Shown here one piece after another: positions 23,817 through 33,751 of a stretch of 64,000 nt of DNA. Each line of letters begins with the position of its first letter. Positions within the stretch are counted from its first letter, which is position 1. A model generated the notes under the pieces. That model made no database searches, had not been told where the DNA came from, and was given only the letters and a program-made list of their open reading frames with translations. The DNA comes from Heloderma charlesbogerti (taxonomy: Eukaryota > Chordata > Lepidosauria > Squamata > Helodermatidae). The stretch lies in the NCBI GenBank assembly GCA_026122225.1, contig JANEZZ010000982.1, positions 801,501 to 865,500 on the forward strand, in the 5' to 3' direction. The position numbers were made by a program, and so were the translations under genes.

Positions 23817-24741
23817 TAGGGATGTACGAAAGTTCTGCCACGCATCTCGGGGAGGCCAAATGCCAGTGCATTTGGCCCCCCGAAATCGGTGGTGGAGTGG
23901 CCCGCCACCCCCCCAGGATGGGACTTACCTTGGGCGGATCTTCCTGGCGGCAGCTCCGGCAGCGGTTCGGCAGCGGCGGCGGCCAGTCTTCCGACCGGCT
24001 GCCGCCGCCGCCATTTCCAGTTAAAACAAAAACAAAAAAAGTGATAGGCTACGTAAAGATTTACGTAGCCTATCACGGCTAGATTTTAAAAAAACACCAT
24101 GATAGGCTACGTAAATGTTTACGTAGCCTATCACGACTGACTTAAAAAACAAAACAAAACGCGCATACACAAATGGCGGCGGCCATGGCCGCCGCCATTT
24201 GTGTTCCTTATTTTGGCACGTCTTAGTCTACATAAACATTTACGTAGACTAAGACGGCGAAAATAAGGGGAACGCAAATAGCGTAGATGCTACGCTATTT
24301 GCGTTCCCCTTATTTTCGCTGTCTTAGTCTACGTAAATGTTTACGTAGACTAAGACATGCCAAAATAAAGAATGCAAATGGCAGCGGCCATGGCCACCGC
24401 CATTTGCGTATGCGCGTTGTTGTTGTTTTTTAAAATCAGCCGTGATAGGCTACATAAACATTTACGTACCCTATCACGGCTAACTGCAGGGACGCAAACG
24501 GCGGTGGCTATGGCTGCCGCCATTTGCGTCCGTGCTAGCCAGCGGCCGGATGTCCGGCTGCTGGCGGAGCTGGCCAGCAGCTCTGCAGAATCGCTGCGGA
24601 GCACAGCCGGCCGGCCAGGATTCCATGGGGGAGGAACGGAGCGCCTCCCCCCCGGCCAGGATTCCGGGGAGAGGGACGGAATGCCTCCCCCACAGCATCA
24701 ACATAATCCGCGGAAAGGTAAGTCACTTTTGTACATCCCTA
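23817..24741. mobile_element. Palindromic hAT-like element E1 (925 bp)
   Basis: Termini are TAGGGATGTACGAA and TTTTGTACATCCCTA. Flanks AAAAATTC (23809-23816) and AAAATTTC (24742-24749) match at 7 of 8. The interior is serial palindromes: 24041-24076 (17 bp perfect arms, 2 bp spacer), 24101-24132, 24168-24203 (36 bp perfect, no spacer, CAAATGGCGGCGGCCA arm), a TTAGTCTAC palindrome, and a centre at 24258-24318 with perfect 29 bp arms and a 3 bp spacer. The order is then mirrored on the right. No transposase. The 8 bp duplications and T/CAGGG-type termini fit the hAT superfamily; the family itself I do not recognise. Confidence 0.88.
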
Positions 24742-24839
24742 AAAATTTCTGCCTGAAATTCTGGAAAGCTGCTTCCGGTCAATACTGGCAGTGTTGACAA
24801 TACTGGGCTAGATGGACCAATAGTCTGACTCAGTATAAG

Positions 24840-25239
24840 TAGGGATGTACGGACTGAGTGAAATCCGCTCTATCTTTCGCAGATTGTCAGGCTCCTTTTG
24901 TTCTGTCATCCGCCCACAGACGGATGCGAATATATTTTTTTGATCATGCAGAAAAATATGGAAATATTTACATAAGTATTTATGTAAGCATTTACATAAT
25001 TTACCTCAGTACGTAACATTTAGTATATTATCCCCCATTCCATTCAATGTTTCTTCAGCAGAAACATACGTGTTTTTCTACGGATTTATATGCGTAAATT
25101 TGGGGAAAGTAAAAAAACAATCCAAAAGTCCATGGTCTCCGCATGGCCTGAGGGGGGTGCTCCACAGTAGATTCCGCAGGTCGGATTCTTAGAAATCTGA
25201 GTTAATTTTAATCCGTCTCGAATTTCTCCAGCATCACTA
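24840..25239. mobile_element. hAT-like element (400 bp), AT-rich interior
   Basis: Starts TAGGGATGTACGGACTGAG and ends GAATTTCTCCAGCATCACTA. It is flanked by perfect AGTATAAG (24832-24839 and 25240-25247), inside the tail of the SINE. The interior has TTTACATAA-type short repeats and lacks the CpG-rich palindromes. Non-coding. Confidence 0.88.
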
Positions 25240-25257
25240 AGTATAAGGCAGCTTCCT

Positions 25258-26248
25258 TAGGGATGGGGGAGAATTTCTCCCCGAAACTTCGGGGGGCCGA
25301 GTGCCAACACATTCGGTCCCCCGAAGGTTCGAGGAGAAATTCTCCACCACCCCCCCTCCATCCCCCTCCACCCCCCCAGGATGGGACTTACCTTTTACGA
25401 ATGTCACTCCCGGCGGCGGGTCCCAGCGGCGGTTCGGCAGGTCTTCGTCAGGGGCGGGGGCGGCAGCCAGTCTTTCGACCGGCTGCCACCACCGCCATTA
25501 CAAGAAAAGTAAAAAAAAAAACGCCCCTGTCATAGGCTACGTAACGATTAACGTAGCCTATCACGGCTAGATTTGCAAAGTCAGCCATGATAGGCTACGT
25601 TAGTCGTCACGTAGCCTATCACGGGTGACTTTAAAAAAAACAAAAAAAACAAGCGCGTACGCTAATGGCGGCCCACATAGGGAGCCGCCATTCGCGTTCC
25701 TTATTTGGTCCCTGTAGTCTACATGAAGATTTACGTAGACTACAGCGAAAATAAGGGCAACGCAAATAGCGTTGCCCTTGTTTTCGCCGTAGTCTACGTA
25801 AATCTTTACGTAGACTAGACATGCCAAAATAAGGAATGCAAATGGCGGCGCCCATGGGCCGCCGCCATTTGCGTACGCGCTTTTTTTTTTTTTTCCAAAG
25901 TCACCCATGATAGGCTACGTGATGACTTACGAAGCCTATCACGGCTGACTTTGGAAATCTAGCTACGTAAATCATCATGTAGCCTATCACGGGGGGGGTT
26001 GTTGTTTTTTTACTTTTTTATTTTGTAATGGTGGCGGCGGCAGCCGGTCAGGAGACCAGCCCCTGCCCCTGACGAAACGCCACCAAACCGCCGCCGGGAC
26101 CCACTGCCGGGAGGGACATTCGGCTACGGTAAGTCCCATCCTGGGGGGGTGGGGGGCCGGAGGAGAATTTCCCCAACACTTTCGGAGGGCCGAATGCCTT
26201 GGCACTCGGCCTCCCGAAGATTCGTGGAGAAATTCTCCGCCATCCCTA
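25258..26248. mobile_element. Palindromic element E2 (991 bp), two left-type ends
   Basis: Both ends are the GGAGAATTTCTCC type: TAGGGATGGGGGAGAATTTC at left, and GAGAAATTCTCCGCCATCCC then TA at right. The whole element is therefore one large inverted repeat of about 490 bp arms, containing GATAGGCTACGT palindromes (for example 25530-25565 and 25588-25621), GGCGGCCCAT/CCGCCATT blocks and a centre near 25755-25790. The flanks AGCTTCCT and ATTACTGG do not match, unlike its relatives. Non-coding. Confidence 0.8.
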
Positions 26249-26661
26249 ATTACTGGCAGACCCCTGAACTTAAGGACTAGGGAGAGTCCCTCCCCTTTTC
26301 CCTTGGATCCTCTGGGCACAGCCATTGTTTGCGCACCAACCGGGCACTACGCCTCCTTTCTGTGCCCTCCATTTGGCGCCGCTCTCAGCATCGGCGTCGC
26401 GCGTCCATCAAGTCTGCTTTCCGCGCTATGTCACTCCCTGGACTGCTATCTAAGCTAGGAATGCTGGTGGGAGGAATCTCCGTCAGCTGTTGGCCCTGGG
26501 AAAGAGGAGCGCGCTCCCCTCCCAGGAGCGACTGCTCTTCCTCAGAATTAGAACTACTCTGGGATTCTATGGGCTCAGTGTCCACCCTGACATTTACTTC
26601 TATTTGGATTGCTGATTAAGGAATGAAACACCTTGACCTTTTCAACCTGGAGACTTAGGGC
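26249..26661 (-). pseudogene. Broken reading frame of unknown repeat origin
   Basis: The minus strand 26385-26585 is open and continues in the same frame past a TGA at 26385-26387 for about 40 more codons. The peptide has an acidic Ser/Glu-rich part (SSSNSEEEQSLL) followed by a basic Arg-rich part (DARRRC; beyond the stop GTERRRSARLVRK). The acid-to-basic layout could be a retroelement gag-like tail, but I cannot name a family and a chance frame is not excluded. It sits between two palindromic elements. Confidence 0.3.
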
Positions 26662-27636
26662 TAGGGATGGCGGAGAATTTCTCCCCGAAACTTCGGGGGG
26701 CCGAGTGGCAACGTGTTCGGCCCCCCGAACAAGTTTCGGGGAGAAATTCTCCGCACCCTCCCCGCCCCCCCGCACCCCCCGCGGGACAGGACTTACCTTT
26801 GGCGAATGTCCCTCCCGGCGGCGGGTCCGGCCGGCGGTTCAGCGGGTGTTCGTCTGGGGCGGGAGTGGCAGCCGGTATTTCGACCAGCTGCTGCCGCCGC
26901 CATTGCAATAAAAGAAAAAAAAACGCCCCCATGATAGGCTACGTGACGATTAACATAGCCTATCATGGCTAGATCTGCAAAGTCAGCCGTGATAGGCTAC
27001 ATAAATCGTCACGTAGCCTATCATGGGTGACTTAAAAAAAAAAAAAAAAGCGCGTAAGGATAATGGCGGCCCCCATAGGGAGCCGCCATTCCCATTCCTT
27101 ATTTGGTCGCTGTAGTCTACGTAAAGATTTACATAGACTACGGCGAAAATAAGGGCAACGCTATTTGCATTGCCCTTATTTTCGCCGTAGTCTACGTAAG
27201 GATTTACGTAGACTACAGTGACCAAATAAGGAACGCGAATGGCGGCTCCCTATGGGGGCCGCCATTTGCGTACGCGCTTTTTTTTTTTTTTTAAGTCACC
27301 CGTGATAGGCTACGTGACGATTAACGTAGCCTATCATGGCTGACTTTGCAGATCTAGCCGTGATAGGCTACGTTAATCGTTACGTAGCCTATCACGGGGG
27401 CGTTTTTTTTTTAAAAAAAAACTTTTGAGTTGGCGGCCGGGTGAGGCGAGGCGCCTCCTCCCTGGCCTGAATTTCGGCCGGGCGAGGCGGGAAGCCTCCC
27501 CCCCGGCCTGAATTTCGGCCGGGCGAGGCGGGAAGCCTCCCCCCCCGGCCTGAACTTCGCGGGGGGAGCAGCGAAGTGCCTCCCCCCCACCGCAAACAAG
27601 CTTTGAGGACAGGTAAATGACTTTCGTCCACGCCTA
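26662..27636. mobile_element. Palindromic hAT-like element E3 (975 bp)
   Basis: Perfect 8 bp duplication CTTAGGGC (26654-26661 and 27637-27644). The left end TAGGGATGGCGGAGAATTTC opens a subterminal hairpin at 26671-26753. Right end: GACTTTCGTCCACGCCTA. Interior: paired GATAGGCTACGT palindromes, a GCGGCCCCCATAGGGAGCC block and its mirror copy, CGTAGTCTACGTAA palindromes, and the centre at about 27140-27190 (AAGGGCAACGCTATTTGCAT). The right third has 3-4 GC-rich 41-42 bp tandem units (27434-27600). No coding region. Confidence 0.9.
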
Positions 27637-27974
27637 CTTAGGGCTGGGTCCAATGTAGGTTGTGAATACAATATCATGGTTCTGCTTCTGAAGCTAAACA
27701 TTTCTAACCTAATTTGTCTGGACAAGAGACCAGGTGGGCATCATATGTGAGCTGCTCTGAGTTCTTCAAAGGAAGAGCGAGGTATAAGTGTAATGATGGA
27801 ATGGGATGAAATTAATGGAATTTCCTATGGGGATATCATAAAAAATTGCCTCCCTCCCTGTGGGGACTAATCCCCTCTCCTCAGTCCCCACATTCATAAC
27901 TGGGCAGAACTGATGCAAATGTTTTGAGTCTAGGTCTTTGCCTTCACCAGTGAGATCACACAACAAGATATAAC
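27637..27974. other. Spacer with a SINE/L2-like tail remnant
   Basis: 27745-27800 (GAGCTGCTCTGAGTTCTTCA...GGTATAAGTGTAA) resembles the SINE/L2-like tail. The rest is unrecognised. Confidence 0.4.
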
Positions 27975-28860
27975 TAGGGTTGGCGGAGAATTTCTCCCCG
28001 AAACTTCGGGGGGCCGAGCGCCAACGTGTTCGGCCCCCCAAACAAGTTTCGGGGAGAAATCCTCCGAACCCCCCCCGCACCCCCCCCGGGACGGGACTTA
28101 CCTTCGCCGAATGTCCCTCCCGGCGGCGGGTCCGGCTGGCGGTTCGGTGGGTGTTCGAGCGGGGCGGGAGGGGCAGAAAAAAAAAAAGCCCCCTGATAGG
28201 CTACATAACGATTAACGTAGCCTATCACGGCTAGATTTGCAAAGTCAGCCGTGATAGGCTACGTCAATCGTCACGTAGCCTATCACGGGTGACTTAAAAA
28301 AAAAAAAAAGTGTGTATGGATAATGGCGGCCCCCATAGGGAGCCGCCATTCCCATTCCTTATTTGGTCGCTGTAGTCTACGTAAAGATTTACGTAGAGTA
28401 CAGCGAAAATAAGGGCAACGCTATTTGCATAGACTACAGCGACTAAATAAGGAACGCAAATGGCGGCTCCCTATGGGGGCCGCCATTAGCGTACGCGCTT
28501 TTTTTTTTTTTTTAAGTCACCCGTGATAGGCTACGTGATGATTGACGTAGCCTATCGTGGCTGACTTTGCAGATCTAGCTGTGATAGGCTACGTGAATCG
28601 TCACGTAGCCTATCAGGGGGCGGTTTTTTTTTTAAAAAAAAAAACTTTTGCGTTTGCGGCCGGGCGAGGTGGGAAGCCTCCTCCCCGGCCTGAATTTCAG
28701 CCGGGGCGAGGCGGGAAGCCTCCCCCACGGCCTGAATTTCGGCCAGGGCGAGGCGGGAAGCCTCCCCCCCGGCCTGAACTTCGCGGGGGGAGCAGCGAAG
28801 CGCCTCCCCCCCACCGCAAACGTCCTTCGAGGACAGGTAAGGGACTTTCGTCCACCCCTA
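27975..28860. mobile_element. Palindromic hAT-like element E4 (886 bp), internal deletion
   Basis: Perfect 8 bp duplication GATATAAC (27967-27974 and 28861-28868). It is nearly identical to E3 in layout: left hairpin, GATAGGCTACGT palindromes, right-end tandem units at about 28658-28820, terminus CTTTCGTCCACCCCTA. It lacks most of the right arm of the central palindrome: after CGCTATTTGCAT (near 28430) it jumps to AGACTACAGCGAC. Also lost is the GCCGCCGCC block near 28168-28180 that E3 has. Non-coding. Confidence 0.9.
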
Positions 28861-28868
28861 GATATAAC

Positions 28869-30544
28869 ACTATTGAAAAACTGGGACTGCTCTCTCTTTG
28901 TATGGACACTAATGCACAAATAAGATATAAAGAGCTCCTGACTTTTTTTTTTTTTGGACAGCAGCCAGGTTGGTCATAGCTGCTACAGTAAATGGAAATC
29001 AGCAAACGAATGTTCTCTTATCGCATGGAAACAGAAAATTTCGGACCTTGCACTAAACATCTTCAGATATAGAGGCCAGGTAGAAACTGACTTTTTCTAA
29101 TGGAATATGGTATCTATTTATTGAATTCGTTAATAAGGAGAAGAATACTCGACAACCTTCTAAGACACATAGAACCCTATGGCATGATTTATTAGGATGA
29201 TGAGTGATAACTTTATCAGATAATCTTGCCAAATAGAAATCCTGAGTGATCAGGAAGACTGTAAAGAAATGGATCCATAGATGGTGTACTTAAATTTGTT
29301 ACTGTTCATTATTACTTTGAAAAAAGCAATTAAAAAAAAATAACTGGGCATATGGGCTACATAGATTGGGTCCATTGAGTGTGAGTCTTCATGATCTTAC
29401 GGTGCCAGGAACATGGACTTTAGCCTGTTTAGGAAACTGAACCAAAAGCATTCAGATGGAAATATTCTGCGTGCTAGTCTCAAACACCTTGAATTAGTCA
29501 AAGAGGGAGAGAAGTATAGAAACACACATACACAATATCTTCTTGCATCTTTGGAAAGTACTGTGGAATCTATGAGTGTTTCCCATCCTACCTAATCACC
29601 TTGAAAGACTCCTTCAGAGTCATCCTCAGAAATCACATACTTGTTTAGCATTCCACAGTCTGGTGTGCAACCTTCATTGCCCTGCTAATGTAAACAGTCA
29701 ATGTTAAAAGAAGATCACCCAACAACAACATGCTTGATCGTAACATTGGTCACCGTGTTGCTGCATGTTTGTCCTTGCTCCGATTGTTATCATACCCAGC
29801 CTAGTTATACTTAGCATTATGGTGGAAAGCATCTTCAGCAGAGGTGCTTTCTTTTGTTGGCTTCCTTGTCCTTGAAATAATGGCCTAATACACATTGTAG
29901 ATACATATCCCCACATGTCTGTACATTCATATGTCAGCCATTGTACAGCCTTTCCATTACCTTGGCCTACGCATGCTCCAAGCAGCTGGGAATTAGCATG
30001 TGAATCGATTCGGTGCTATGTGTTTATCCTGCACAAGCTGATTCTTCTCACAGAAAGCAGCGTGGCTCAGCTAAGGTGGCCACTCTTAACTTCTACTGGT
30101 AACTCAACCCCATTGAATGGGTTTCTGCCACTATAAGCATTGCTTTAGCACCCTACCATTTGTGGGACTTATAAACTACTATGTAGTCTGGTGGTTTTTT
30201 CTGAGCAGGTTCAGCTTAGGGTTAGGTCACACATTACACTTTTAAAAATGCTTGTCAGTGTACTCTTACAAATACAATGCATAGACTCGGAGCTGGCCCA
30301 AAACATGTTGCTGCCTGAGGCAAAGGACAAGATGGTGGCCCCCAGTTCCATGGACAAAAGCCAACAGGAACTGCATTTACATCAACACCAGCAACGGGAT
30401 AGCATCCTCCTCCACACCCCAGGGCAGCAGGCTAGCTGTGTCCTACAAGAGAGCAGAATGGTGGGGGGGGGGTTGCTACCGCAGTTCCTCAATATCTTCC
30501 ACCTGAAGCAGTTGCCTCACTCTGCCTAATGGTAGGGCTGGCCC
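28869..30544. other. No gene recognised
   Basis: Poly-T at 28941-28954. A degenerate plus-strand frame near 29010-29100 faintly recalls a LINE protein but was not assignable. Confidence 0.3.
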
Positions 30545-30875
30545 TCCATGGATCATACAGGAGGGGGACTAGCTTTGTTTACAGAAAGCCTCGGGTTAAA
30601 TCCCTGAATTCTAAAGAACTCTTTAGAACTCTAAAGGAGCTATCCAAGGTGATGAACCTATTTCGGGGATATAGTTCAGCACCTTGGATAGCTCCTTCAG
30701 AGTTCTGACTGGGTCTCACTGAAATCCGGAGCGGATTCACTGTCCCACTGACATTAGAGCCACCAGCCCCACTGCAGCTCTGCCTGAAATCCTGGAGGGC
30801 CATCGCTGGTCAGAATAGACAATACTGGGATATTGTTCTGATTCAGTACAAGGCAGCTTTATGTATTCCTATGAC
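30545..30875 (+). mobile_element. tRNA-derived SINE split by a foldback MITE
   Basis: The SINE B-box region (CGGGTTAAATCCCTG, about 30592-30606) and 3' part (30776-30875, GACAATACTGGGATATTG...AAGGCAGCTT) flank a GAGGCTGGTGGCTCC-family MITE at about 30607-30775. The left end of the MITE is eroded, and its right end is AGAGCCACCAGCCCCAC. Confidence 0.65.
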
Positions 30876-31239
30876 TGATTAGAGCATAGGTGTGGAATCA
30901 TTTTGCGCCTGAGGACCAGAGTTGTGCTGGGCTGGGCCCACTGGTGGCCACATGCCAACAGAGGGCAGATCACTTCTCAAAGTGGGTGGCACCACTGACG
31001 GCATCCTCCCTCCCATTTTCACACACAAAGACAAAGACACATTCACACAGAGAGAGGCTTGGTTGTGGTGTGACTCATTCACATGTGCACACACACATAT
31101 CCCTGCACCACTGAGAGAGGCCTGGTTGTGGTGTGACCAGATTGCCCTGTACCCTTAATAGCTGGGCAGAAGACAAAAGGTCTTTGCCTTGGTTGCTCAG
31201 GCTCTGGGAAGGTCCAGACCAGGTGATTGTGGTGTGTTC
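30876..31239. other. No gene recognised
   Basis: Includes a duplicated GAGAGAGGCTTGGTTGTGGT / GAGAGAGGCCTGGTTGTGGT segment (about 31050 and 31113). Confidence 0.35.
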
Positions 31240-31596
31240 TGTGTGAGGCTGCCTTTGAACAGTGCTCAGAAAATGCAACCAGTCCAGAATGTAACTGCTT
31301 GGATCATATTGCTCTGATTCTGCAGCACCTTCACTGGCTTCCAGATGTTTGGTCTGGGACTTTAAAACACTAAATGGCTTGGGGTTGGGGACAGGATATC
31401 TAAAGGACCACCGTCTCCCATATAGGTCTCTCTTTACACTGAAATTGCCTTTGGAGGCCTTGCTTCATGTTCTCTTCGTGTTCCTGCACCCACTATTCTA
31501 ATTGTGGCAGTGAGGCTGTGGAATTCCTTCGTTCTCAAAAGGGTTCCCTTGGTGTGCTGTATCGCTGTGGGCTTCTAGATGCCACCTTAACACAGT
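31240..31596 (+). mobile_element. L2-like LINE coding remnant (degenerate)
   Basis: CCAGAATGTAACTGCTTGGA...CTTCACTGGCTTCCAGATG...CTGTGGAATTCCTTC is a decayed plus-strand version of L2-like coding (LHWLP and LWNSL motifs in broken frames). E5 is inserted in its end. Confidence 0.5.
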
Positions 31597-33171
31597 TAGG
31601 GATGGCGGAGAATTCCACCATGGATTCCGTGGCGGAACAGCCTCCTGCCCCCCCATCCCCCCGCGGAATCCACCCGGAACGGCACTTACCTGGGGCGGAT
31701 GCGGCAGCAGCGGATGTGGCGGCAGCGGCTAGTCTCCTGGCCGGCTGTGGCAGGGCTGCTGCCGCCACCATTGCCATCCTTGGACCGTGATAGGCTACGT
31801 TAGGGATGTCAGAGAATTCTGCGACGGATCTCGGTGAGGCCGAATGCCAGTGCATTCCGCTCCCTGAAATCCATCGCAGAGGGAAGCCCCCGCCCCCCCA
31901 ACCACGAAAGGCACACGGGATGAAGTCCCCACCACCCGCACCCCACGAAAGGCGTGTGAAATGGAGCACTTCCCTGCTCCCATCCGCGCTGCTTTGCGAA
32001 TGGCGGCCGTCCTGTGGCCGCCACTCGCTTCCTCCTCTTCATTGCCATGATAGGCTATGTAAATACTTACGTAGCCTATCACAGCTAATGCAGGGATGCC
32101 ATTTGCGTCCCTGCGGAGGCCATGATAGGTTACGTAAGTATTTATGTAGCCTATCATGGCTCAATACAGGGACGCAAATGGCGGCGGCTACGACAGCCAC
32201 CGTGTGCATCCCTGCAGGGCTGCCCAGAGGCCGGATGTCCAGCTGCGGGCGGGCAGAGGTGGCTGGCGGCTCCGCGGCTTGGCCGTGGAGTGGAGCTGGC
32301 TGGGCATGATTCTGGGGGGAGGGACGGAGCGCCTCCCCACCTGTCGAGGATTCCAGGGGGAGGGACAGAGCGCCTCCCCCCCACTGTGGATTGCCCGGCG
32401 TGGAGCCAGGTAGGTGTTTCGTACATCCCTAGGCTACGTAAGAATTTACGTAGCCTATTCACGGCTAATGTCAAAAAAGAAAAAAAAATGCAGCATACGC
32501 AAATGGCGGCGGCTACAGCGGCTGCCATTTGCGTTCCTTATTTTTTTCCAATTTATCTTACATAAATATTTACGTAAGATAAAATGGCGGGAAAAAAGGG
32601 GAATGCAAATAGCGTAGTGGACGCTATTTGCCTTCCTTTATTTTTCACCGTTCTAGCCTACATAAATATTTCAATATATTTAAAATATTTTTAAAAATAG
32701 CCTACGTAGGCTAGAATGGTGAAAAATAAAGGAATGCAAATAGCGTCCACTACGCTATTTGCGTTCCCCTTTTTTTCCCGCCATTTTATCTTACGTAAAT
32801 ATTTATGTAAGATAAATTGGCGAAAAATAGGGAACGCAAATGGCAGCCGCTGTAGCCGCCGCCATTTGAGTACGCTGCAGTTGTTTTTTTATGATAGCCA
32901 TGATAGGCTACGTAAATTCTTACGTAGCCTATCATGGCTGTCTAGCTGGATGCAAATGGCAGCTGCTACGGCGGCTGCCATTTGCGTTTGCACCAGGCCG
33001 TCCGTAGCCAGAAATCCAGCTGCGGATGGCTCTGGCCAGCTGCTCTGCGGCCTGGCCGCGGAGCGAAGCCGGCCATCCAGGATTCCAGGGGGAGGACCAG
33101 ATCGCCTCCCCCCCATCGAGGATTTAGCGGGGAGGGACGGAGCAAAGGTAAGTGAGTTTTGTACATCCCAA
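31597..33171. mobile_element. Palindromic hAT-like element E5, interrupted
   Basis: Left end TAGGGATGGCGGAGAATTCC; right end GTGAGTTTTGTACATCCCAA, where TA has become AA. The flanks AACACAGT (31589-31596) and AACAGAGA (33172-33179) match at 6 of 8. Without the nested element and its duplicated target it is about 936 bp. Interior: AGGCTACGTAAGAATTTACG palindromes, ATGGCGGCGGCTACAGCGGC blocks, TCTTACATAAATATTTACGT palindromes and a long AT-rich central hairpin at about 32638-32740. Non-coding. Confidence 0.82.
31801..32431. mobile_element. hAT-like element nested inside E5 (631 bp)
   Basis: Termini TAGGGATGTCAGAGAATTC and TTTCGTACATCCCTA. The perfect target duplication GGCTACGT (31793-31800 and 32432-32439) lies within E5's own GATAGGCTACGTAA palindrome. 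The interior has ATGATAGGCTATGTAAATAC-type palindromes and GC-rich GGAGGGACGGAGCGCCTCCC repeats. Confidence 0.9.
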
Positions 33172-33179
33172 AACAGAGA

Positions 33180-33549
33180 TATTGTACATCCCTTTCAGAG
33201 ACCTTTTGAGCTTAACCACTTGAAAAGGGCTGTGATTTGAATATTGGAGCTGAAGGTCTTTGCTGGTTCTATTGGTTTTTATCAACTGTTGCTCATTCAC
33301 ATTGTGTGTGTGTGTGCGCTGTTATTTTTTTCTTATTTTGTTTTTATTGCGCTTTTATGTTACCATCAGCCACCTCGTAGATGCGTATGAGTGAAAAGTT
33401 GGGGTATGCATATCTGAAATGATTAAATAAGTATCAGTAAGTGCATCTTTTTCCATCCCTGCCTGATAGGGAATGCCTCCAATGTTCTCCTGCTCCTACA
33501 CAGTTTATTACTAAAGGTGTAGGTTTTACTTATCATTTGGTGATGTAAG
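33180..33549. other. No gene recognised; short (GT)n
   Basis: (GT)n at about 33303-33316. The ATGAGTGAAAAGTTGGGGTA stretch and AT-rich tail near 33420 could be a LINE tip but were not assigned. Confidence 0.3.
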
Positions 33550-33751
33550 GAGCAGAAGAAGCTGCCTTATACTGAGACACACCACCTAGCCCAGTATTCT
33601 CAACACTGACTGGCAGTGGCTTTCCAGGGTTTCCGGCCAGAGTTTGTTTTGTTTTCTGCCCTACCTGGAGCTGCCATGGATTGAACCGGGGACCTTGGAC
33701 CTCCTATATGCAAAGTATGTGCTCTACTACTGAGTGATGCCCTCTTCCTCA
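33550..33751 (-). mobile_element. tRNA-derived SINE, minus strand, split near its head
   Basis: Complement of the SINE at 23.7 kb: GAAGCTGCCTTATACTGAGA at its 3' end, GATTGAACCGGGGACC (B box) and GCTCTACTACTGAGTGATG (A-box region). E6 is inserted in its head, and GAGCTACAGC at 34743-34752 may be the displaced 5' end. Confidence 0.75.

Larger units (their letters stand above)
23721..25257 (+). mobile_element. tRNA-derived SINE, split by two DNA transposons
   Basis: The SINE head (23721-23808) has an A-box region (GCTCAGTGAGAGAGT) and a B-box region (TTTCAATCCCCAGC). The body resumes at 24742-24839 (CTGCCTGAAATTCTGG...AGATGGACCAATAGTCTGA), and the tail AAGGCAGCTTCCT is at 25245-25257. Elements at 23817-24741 and 24840-25239 interrupt it, each with its own target duplication. 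Another element abuts its 3' end at 25258. Confidence 0.85.

Noticed and set aside
27975..28860. CRISPR-like array of palindromic repeats
   Set aside because: The repeats are hairpin modules bounded by transposon termini and target duplications, with no unique spacers of even length, in a vertebrate genome.
23806..28979. Many 60-140 codon Pro/Arg/Gly-rich frames on both strands
   Set aside because: They overlap on opposite strands inside the palindromic elements. Symmetric GC-rich DNA opens frames on both strands by composition.
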